Shown: piece by piece, positions 59,609 through 64,000 of the stretch | Numbering within the stretch: position 1 is the first letter of the stretch | Layout of the letters: every line of letters begins with the position of its first letter | From: Cristatella mucedo | Taxonomy: Eukaryota; Bryozoa; Phylactolaemata; Cristatellidae | Reading direction: 5' to 3' | Length of the DNA: 64,000 bases | Assembly: GCA_009760855.2 (NCBI GenBank) | Contig: WPIO01000208.1 | Location: 180,001-244,000, forward strand | The notes under the pieces: model-generated | Database searches by the model: none | The model's input: only the letters and a program-made list of their open reading frames with translations | Told to the model about the DNA's origin: nothing | Position numbers and translations under genes: made by a program

Positions 59609-59812
59609 TTCTCGTCGATCGCTCGGTGCGAATTCGGACGACGGCGGCAACCATTACAACAAGCGCTGACAAGGCGAAAATGAAGAAGAGCGCTGCACAC
59701 AGCTCTGTGCAGCACAGTCCTGTCTCCAGCATGTCCTCGGTGCATTCCGTCTGCGAGACCGGTGACTCCGAAGTCGCGAGAGCCGGCCGGGAAGCGCAGC
59801 CAGAGTGGCGTC
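59609..59812 (-). CDS. Gene D, transmembrane exon
   Basis: Second recognised exon of gene D. An acceptor (cgttctctgaag) is followed by two bases (GA) that complete the Gly codon split at the cysteine-exon donor. It encodes a Ser/Thr-rich linker with extra cysteines (GLCCTELC near the membrane), a transmembrane helix (ALFFIFALSALVVMVAAVV) and the basic R-I-R-T-E-R-S-T-R, then a strong phase-1 donor (gagaa|gtaagt). The architecture matches genes A, B and C. A mutated copy lies at 51241-51404. Confidence 0.7.
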
Positions 59813-60620
59813 CTTCAGAGAACGAACCCGTATATACGTTGCACAGCTCTCGAAAGATGGATAGCAGAGCTGAGGTTGAAAATCGGGTGGAGGAGAGTGG
59901 AACGCGTGGGGGCGGGGGGGGGGAGTTACGTCATGCGCCGCAGTAAGAAGACGAGAAAAGATACGAAATGGGTGGAGTGAGAAATCGCGGGGTGAGGTGG
60001 GGTGACACTGGCGTAGGAAATCGGGAGGCGGAGTAGGCAACTGTAAGTGCTCTCTTGGTCGCGGCCGCTTGGCACAGACAGCTTAGATAGATCTGCCCAG
60101 CCGCGAATCGTGCCACGCTATAAGATGTCCACCAGCTTGGAACGGCTGATGATGACGCGAAACATCTACAGAGCGATACCGAAACTGAGGCAGCAGCAGC
60201 AGGTGGGCCTGCTCAAGAGCTCGCCTGGAACTCGCCGTTAATTTCGTGCTCCTTGAGGTCAATCACCTGGGCTGCACAGAGCTGCGGCCGATCAGGACTG
60301 AAGTCGCACTACAGTGGGCCGCGTAAATGTCGTAATGCTCTACCAATCAGAAAGCACTACAATCGGCGGCCTGCCTTGTTGCAGAAGCAGCAGCTGCTGA
60401 GCCTCATCTCTGTGATCTACTACAGCAGTGGTGAAAGCCAGGAGCAGTGACTGGAGCAGCAGCAGTGGTGCCAGCAGCGGCAGCAGAACCAACAGAGACT
60501 TGGAGTAGGCGTTTTTAGGTGAGGGTGGTGACTATGGTAGCTAATAGTAGGGGACGTGCGTTCGGCATGCAAGACGAAGCAGTGCTTTAGCGGTAGCTTA
60601 CAATAGCACATACAGCAGGA
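59813..60620. repeat. Duplicated intron segment and block Z, copy 3
   Basis: Almost identical to 51405-52190. Within gene D's first intron. Contains a ten-G run near 59918-59927. Confidence 0.9.
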
Positions 60621-60659
60621 AGGGAGGGTGCTAAAGCAACTTTCTCCAAGAGCCGAGGC

Positions 60660-60680
60660 ATAGAGACAGAAGGAGAGAGC

Positions 60681-60735
<55 letters not shown>
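60660..60735. repeat. (GA)n tract
   Basis: GA with a few C interruptions, at the same relative place as 52236-52288. Confidence 0.9.
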
Positions 60736-60737
<2 letters not shown>

Positions 60738-60744
60738 GCAGTTT

Positions 60745-60858
60745 GCACACCTTCAGCACCCATAAGCACATAAAGTACGAATCGCAGGAACCTACTAATT
60801 GCTGTCATAAATATATGCGATTTTAGTTTCTTTTAAATGTGGACAGGTTAAACGATGC
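60745..60858 (-). mobile_element. LINE-A fragment
   Basis: Short remnant matching 52310-52410; then the homology to unit 1 stops. Confidence 0.8.
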
Positions 60859-60859
60859 G

Positions 60860-61082
<223 letters not shown>

Positions 61083-61138
61083 GGAAACCAAACGGAAGCA
61101 CTTTGGGTGAATCCTCTTGTTGTTGAACGGTCACTCAC

Positions 61139-61413
61139 CACGGCACCACTCTCTGCACTCATAAGGCTCATCACCAAATGTGCAGGTATCGATGCATCTT
61201 CGTGGCAGGCCATTCCTGCAGTAGCAACCAGCTGCTGGAAAAGTGTTTTGCCTTTCGTAAGCACAAGCAACCATTGACTCATCGCTGATGCATGAGCTGT
61301 CCGTGGTATCCATAATGCATAGATGTGTGGCTACTGCAGTGCTAGCCAGGTGTGGACAAAGCAGCGAGATACGGGCCAGCCGACGAACAATCACCAGCAC
61401 CCCTGTCGCGGCT
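61139..61413 (-). CDS. Gene D, signal-peptide and cysteine-rich ectodomain exon
   Basis: First recognised exon of gene D. An acceptor-like 'cgcctcgttctag' is followed by one base and then an open frame (the phase seen in A and C): V-L-V-I-V-R-R-L-A-R-I-S-L-L-C, a moderately hydrophobic signal-like segment, and the ectodomain C-x8-C-x8-C-x12-C-Y-C-R-N-G-x4-C-x3-C-x8-C-x3-C-R. It ends at a consensus phase-1 donor (cgtg|gtgagt). No in-frame ATG starts the signal segment, so the initiator must be upstream, beyond or within the microsatellite at 61500-62577. Predicted small type I membrane protein with the membrane exon at 59609-59812. Exon E is a decayed copy. Function unknown. Confidence 0.7.
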
Positions 61414-61499
61414 CTAGAACGAGGCGTTCAGATAAGGCATCAGCAGCCAATCGCCAGCTACCAATCGCCAGCTGGCAGAGTGTGCCGGTGTGTGCTGGC

Positions 61500-62196
61500 A
61501 GAGCATGCTCTCTCTGTGTCTGTGTCTGTGTCTGTGTGTGTCTGTCTGTCTATGTCTGTGTGCGTCTGTCTGTGTCTGTGTGCGTCTGTCTATGTCTGTG
61601 TGCGTGTGTCTGCGTGTGTCTGCGTGTGTCTGCGTGTGTCTGCGTGTGTCTGCGTGTGCCTGCGTGTGCCTGCGTGTGCCTGCGTGTGCCTGCGTGTGCC
61701 TGCGTGTGTGTGCGTCTGTGTGCGTCTGTGTGCGTCTGTGTGCGTCTGTGTGCGTCTGTGTGCGTCTGTGTGCGTCTGTGTGCGTCTGTGTGCGTCTGTG
61801 TGCGTCTGTGTGCGTCTGTGTGCGTCTGTGTCTGTCTGTGTCTGTCTGTGTCTGTCTGTGTCTGTCTGTGTCTGTCTGTGTCTGTCTGTCTGTGTCTGTC
61901 TGTGTCTGTCTGTGTCTGTCTGTGTCTGTCTGTGTCTGTCTGTGTCTGTCTGTGTCTGTCTGTGTCTGTCTGTGTCTGTCTGTGTCTGTCTGTGTCTGTC
62001 TGTCTCTCTCTGTCTCTCTGTCTGTCTGTGTCTGTCTGTGTCTGTCTGTGTCTGTCTGTGTCTGTCTCTGTCTGTCTGTGTCTGTCTGTGTCTGTCTCTG
62101 TCTCTGTCTGTCTCTGTCTGTCTCTGTCTGTCTCTGTCTGTCTCTGTCTCTCTCTGTCTCTCTCTGTCTCTCTCTGTCTCTCTCTGTCTCTCTCTG

Positions 62197-62228
<32 letters not shown>

Positions 62229-62302
62229 TGTCTCTCTCTCTGTCTCTCTCTCTGTCTCTCTCTCTCTGTCTCTCTCTCTGTCTCTCTCTGTCTCTCTCTG
62301 TC

Positions 62303-62401
<99 letters not shown>

Positions 62402-62418
62402 GTCTCTCTCTCTGTCTC

Positions 62419-62481
<63 letters not shown>

Positions 62482-62577
62482 GTCTCTCTCTCTGTCTCTC
62501 TCTCTCTGTCTCTCTCTCTGTCTCTCTCTCTGTCTCTCTCTCTGTCTCTCTCTCTGTCTCTCTCTGTCTCTCTCTCC
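61500..62577. repeat. Graded compound microsatellite, about 1.08 kb
   Basis: Order along the plus strand: (tgcgtgtgtc)n and (tgcgtgtgcc)n, then (tgcgtctgtg)n for about a dozen units, then (tgtctgtctg)n for over fifteen units, then increasing tctctctg and finally (tc)n with spaced g. Three frames stay open across it (Cys/Val, then Ser/Leu repeats); these are artefacts. Confidence 0.97.
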
Positions 62578-63276
62578 TTATTATGAGTTTGCTAGCTACT
62601 TAATGACTAACATCTTGAACATTATCAGTGACGTGCATACTGATAATGAAATAATTCGCTTCGCGAAAAGTTAGCCAATTAACTTTGGCGAGGTAGTCGA
62701 TTAAAGTATGCGATTACATTAGCATTTTAATTAGGTCCAAATTCCCATAGAACAGGGATAACTTTTAAAATAGAACCTGTAACATTATGATAAGTATACA
62801 AAAATGCTTAGCCCATTACGATGCTTTTACGTCGAATGTTGTGCCATATATTTATTAATTGAGATTGATGCCGTTTGATTTAAGGTACTAGAAACCCCAG
62901 AGCGTATAATTGCTGCTCAAAAAAGGCCTGACCGCCGACTTAACTCCAAGTCATAGAACTGGAATAGATGACACACAATATTGTCCTTTGCAAACGCGAC
63001 ATAATATTGTTGTGAACAACGCTGTCGGCTGCTGAAATATTTGCCGTCCCGAGACTCAGATTAGTTCTACCGTGCTTTCCACACCGTCCACAACAGCACT
63101 GTAGCATACCTGATGGAGTGCTCACCGTCGGCTACTAGGACACACGGCAGCTACCACCTAGGACAGACTCACTGGTCTAACGGAGCCATCCATTCGTAGG
63201 CGCAGTTGCTCCACCACTAAAGAAATTGAAGACTGGTCAAGCAAATTACCGCGTTGGCCTGAATTTACCTGCTCTA
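62578..63276. other. Unassigned sequence
   Basis: AT-rich to about 62900, then mixed. No gene or element recognised. Confidence 0.4.
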
Positions 63277-63415
63277 GGCTGACTAGGCCCAGCGGTTAAG
63301 GTGCTCGCCCCGATCAAAGTCTGGCTAAGGTCGTGGGCTCGAGCCCTGTGGCATACTTAAGCGCCAGAATAGAGAGATTACATTTTCTCAGGGCACTATA
63401 CAAAAGAACTATATT
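63277..63415 (+). mobile_element. SINE-A copy, near full length
   Basis: A-box-like 'taggcccagcggttaaggtg', 'gatcaaagtctggctaaggt', B-box-like 'gggctcgagccc', 'agcgccagaatagagagatt', 'ctcagggcactatacaaaag'. Reference plus-strand copy. Confidence 0.9.
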
Positions 63416-63632
63416 TGTATTTTTGTCACCCCTTTTTCGTCGATTAGTTCGAGCACGAGCACGTGACATTGAGCGCTATTGTCAACCCGGTCTTACGCTT
63501 AGGTACACAGAAAAACGTGTGCATTTTCGAAGTCGCGCTCCGCTCTCGCCGCCAGCTGCTCGAGATCGCTGCGAAATTATTGAATGCGCGCTTTATTGAC
63601 TCAGTAAGCCGATGCAATGCAATTTCTAGTTC

Positions 63633-63904
63633 AGCCTAGCAGGGTCCTTCTTTTGATTGAGCATGAATTTCTAGTAGTGAGCGGCTTACAAGAAACGTTC
63701 AAGGCTCAGCTGAGCTACAGTCGGTATATTTAAGCTACTAGAAGCCAACTGCGTCGCTCCAATGTCACCGCTGACGAGGAAAAGAAAAGTCGTTGAACTT
63801 TCGGAGCGCTCGTCGAGGTGGGCGTGTTCCGCTTCCGCATCAAAATCCTGGCAGCGCTCTTGCAGCGCCGTATTTTCTGGTTGGTAGGGCCAATCATTGG
63901 CATT
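63633..63904. repeat. Repeat R, second copy
   Basis: Matches 33797-34079 and again leads directly into a SINE-B. Confidence 0.85.
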
Positions 63905-64000
63905 ATTCTAATGGGCCGCGATAGCCCAGTGAAAATTAAAGTGCGTCGCTCTTAACAACCAAGGTCGTGGGTTCGAATCCTGCAGTTAGGCGATCCTTTT
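63905..64000 (+). mobile_element. SINE-B, cut by the window end
   Basis: 'gggccgcgatagcccagtg', 'ccaaggtcgtgggttcgaat', 'cctgcagttaggcgatcctt': tRNA-like head of the family. Confidence 0.8.

Noticed and set aside
61288-62674. Three overlapping open frames of 394-432 codons
   Set aside because: They exist only because the microsatellite lacks stop codons in every plus-strand frame; composition is pure Cys/Val then Ser/Leu repeat.
63277-63360. Possible tRNA gene
   Set aside because: A and B boxes are present, but there is no full cloverleaf or acceptor stem, and the same head is joined to a LINE-like tail in many copies: it is a SINE.

Overview
The window reads as repeat-rich, intron-containing animal DNA. 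It shows CR1/L2-type non-LTR retrotransposons, tRNA-derived SINEs, a hAT DNA transposon, long GA/CT microsatellites, GT-AG introns and no operons, rRNA or intact housekeeping genes. GC is moderate with local CpG-rich patches. A lophotrochozoan or free-living flatworm (for example a macrostomid) would fit the style, but the sequence alone does not fix the species.

The genic signal is a family of small cysteine-rich, single-pass membrane proteins that I do not recognise. Four loci carry an exon ending in the same ectodomain: C-x8-C-x(10-15)-C-Y-C-x-[ND]-G-x4-C-x3-C-x(6-10)-C-x3-C-x-G. Each exon is cut by a phase-1 GT donor right after the last cysteine, and each is followed on the same strand by an exon that opens with the two complementary bases and encodes a linker plus one transmembrane helix. 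Locus A (minus, about 14.5 to 9.5 kb), locus B (minus, 23.0 to 22.3 kb), locus C (plus, 42.8 to 45.1 kb) and locus D (minus, 61.4 to 57.8 kb) look usable. A fifth cysteine exon (E, 32.2-32.5 kb) is decayed, as are extra membrane and tail exons at 51.2-51.4, 46.7-46.9 and 30.6-31.0 kb.

Layout. 0-9 kb: SINE and LINE fragments and CpG-rich unassigned DNA. 9.4-14.5 kb: gene A with a LINE and SINEs in its large intron. 15.2-15.7 kb: a charged open frame with one in-frame TGA. 16-22 kb: mostly unassigned, with simple repeats. 22.3-23.0 kb: gene B. 23-27.8 kb: unassigned. 27.8-33.8 kb: a large imperfect inverted duplication whose centre holds decayed exon E. 34-42.7 kb: LINE/SINE copies, a (CT)n tract and a CpG-rich stretch. 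42.8-46.4 kb: gene C, followed by a duplicated ~360 bp block and a 12-bp minisatellite. 46.5-61.4 kb: two tandem copies of the gene D neighbourhood; copy 1 received a hAT element and the shared block a LINE, which itself carries a 1.24 kb insertion of unknown type. 61.5-62.6 kb: a graded compound microsatellite just 5' of gene D. 62.6-64 kb: unassigned DNA and two SINEs.

The repeats explain most of the structure. LINE-A and SINE-A share a 3' stem-loop tail, which suggests LINE-A mobilised the SINE. LINE-B, SINE-B and the duplicated blocks spread gene fragments around the window. All gene models are inferred from splice signals and phase only; first exons were not found.
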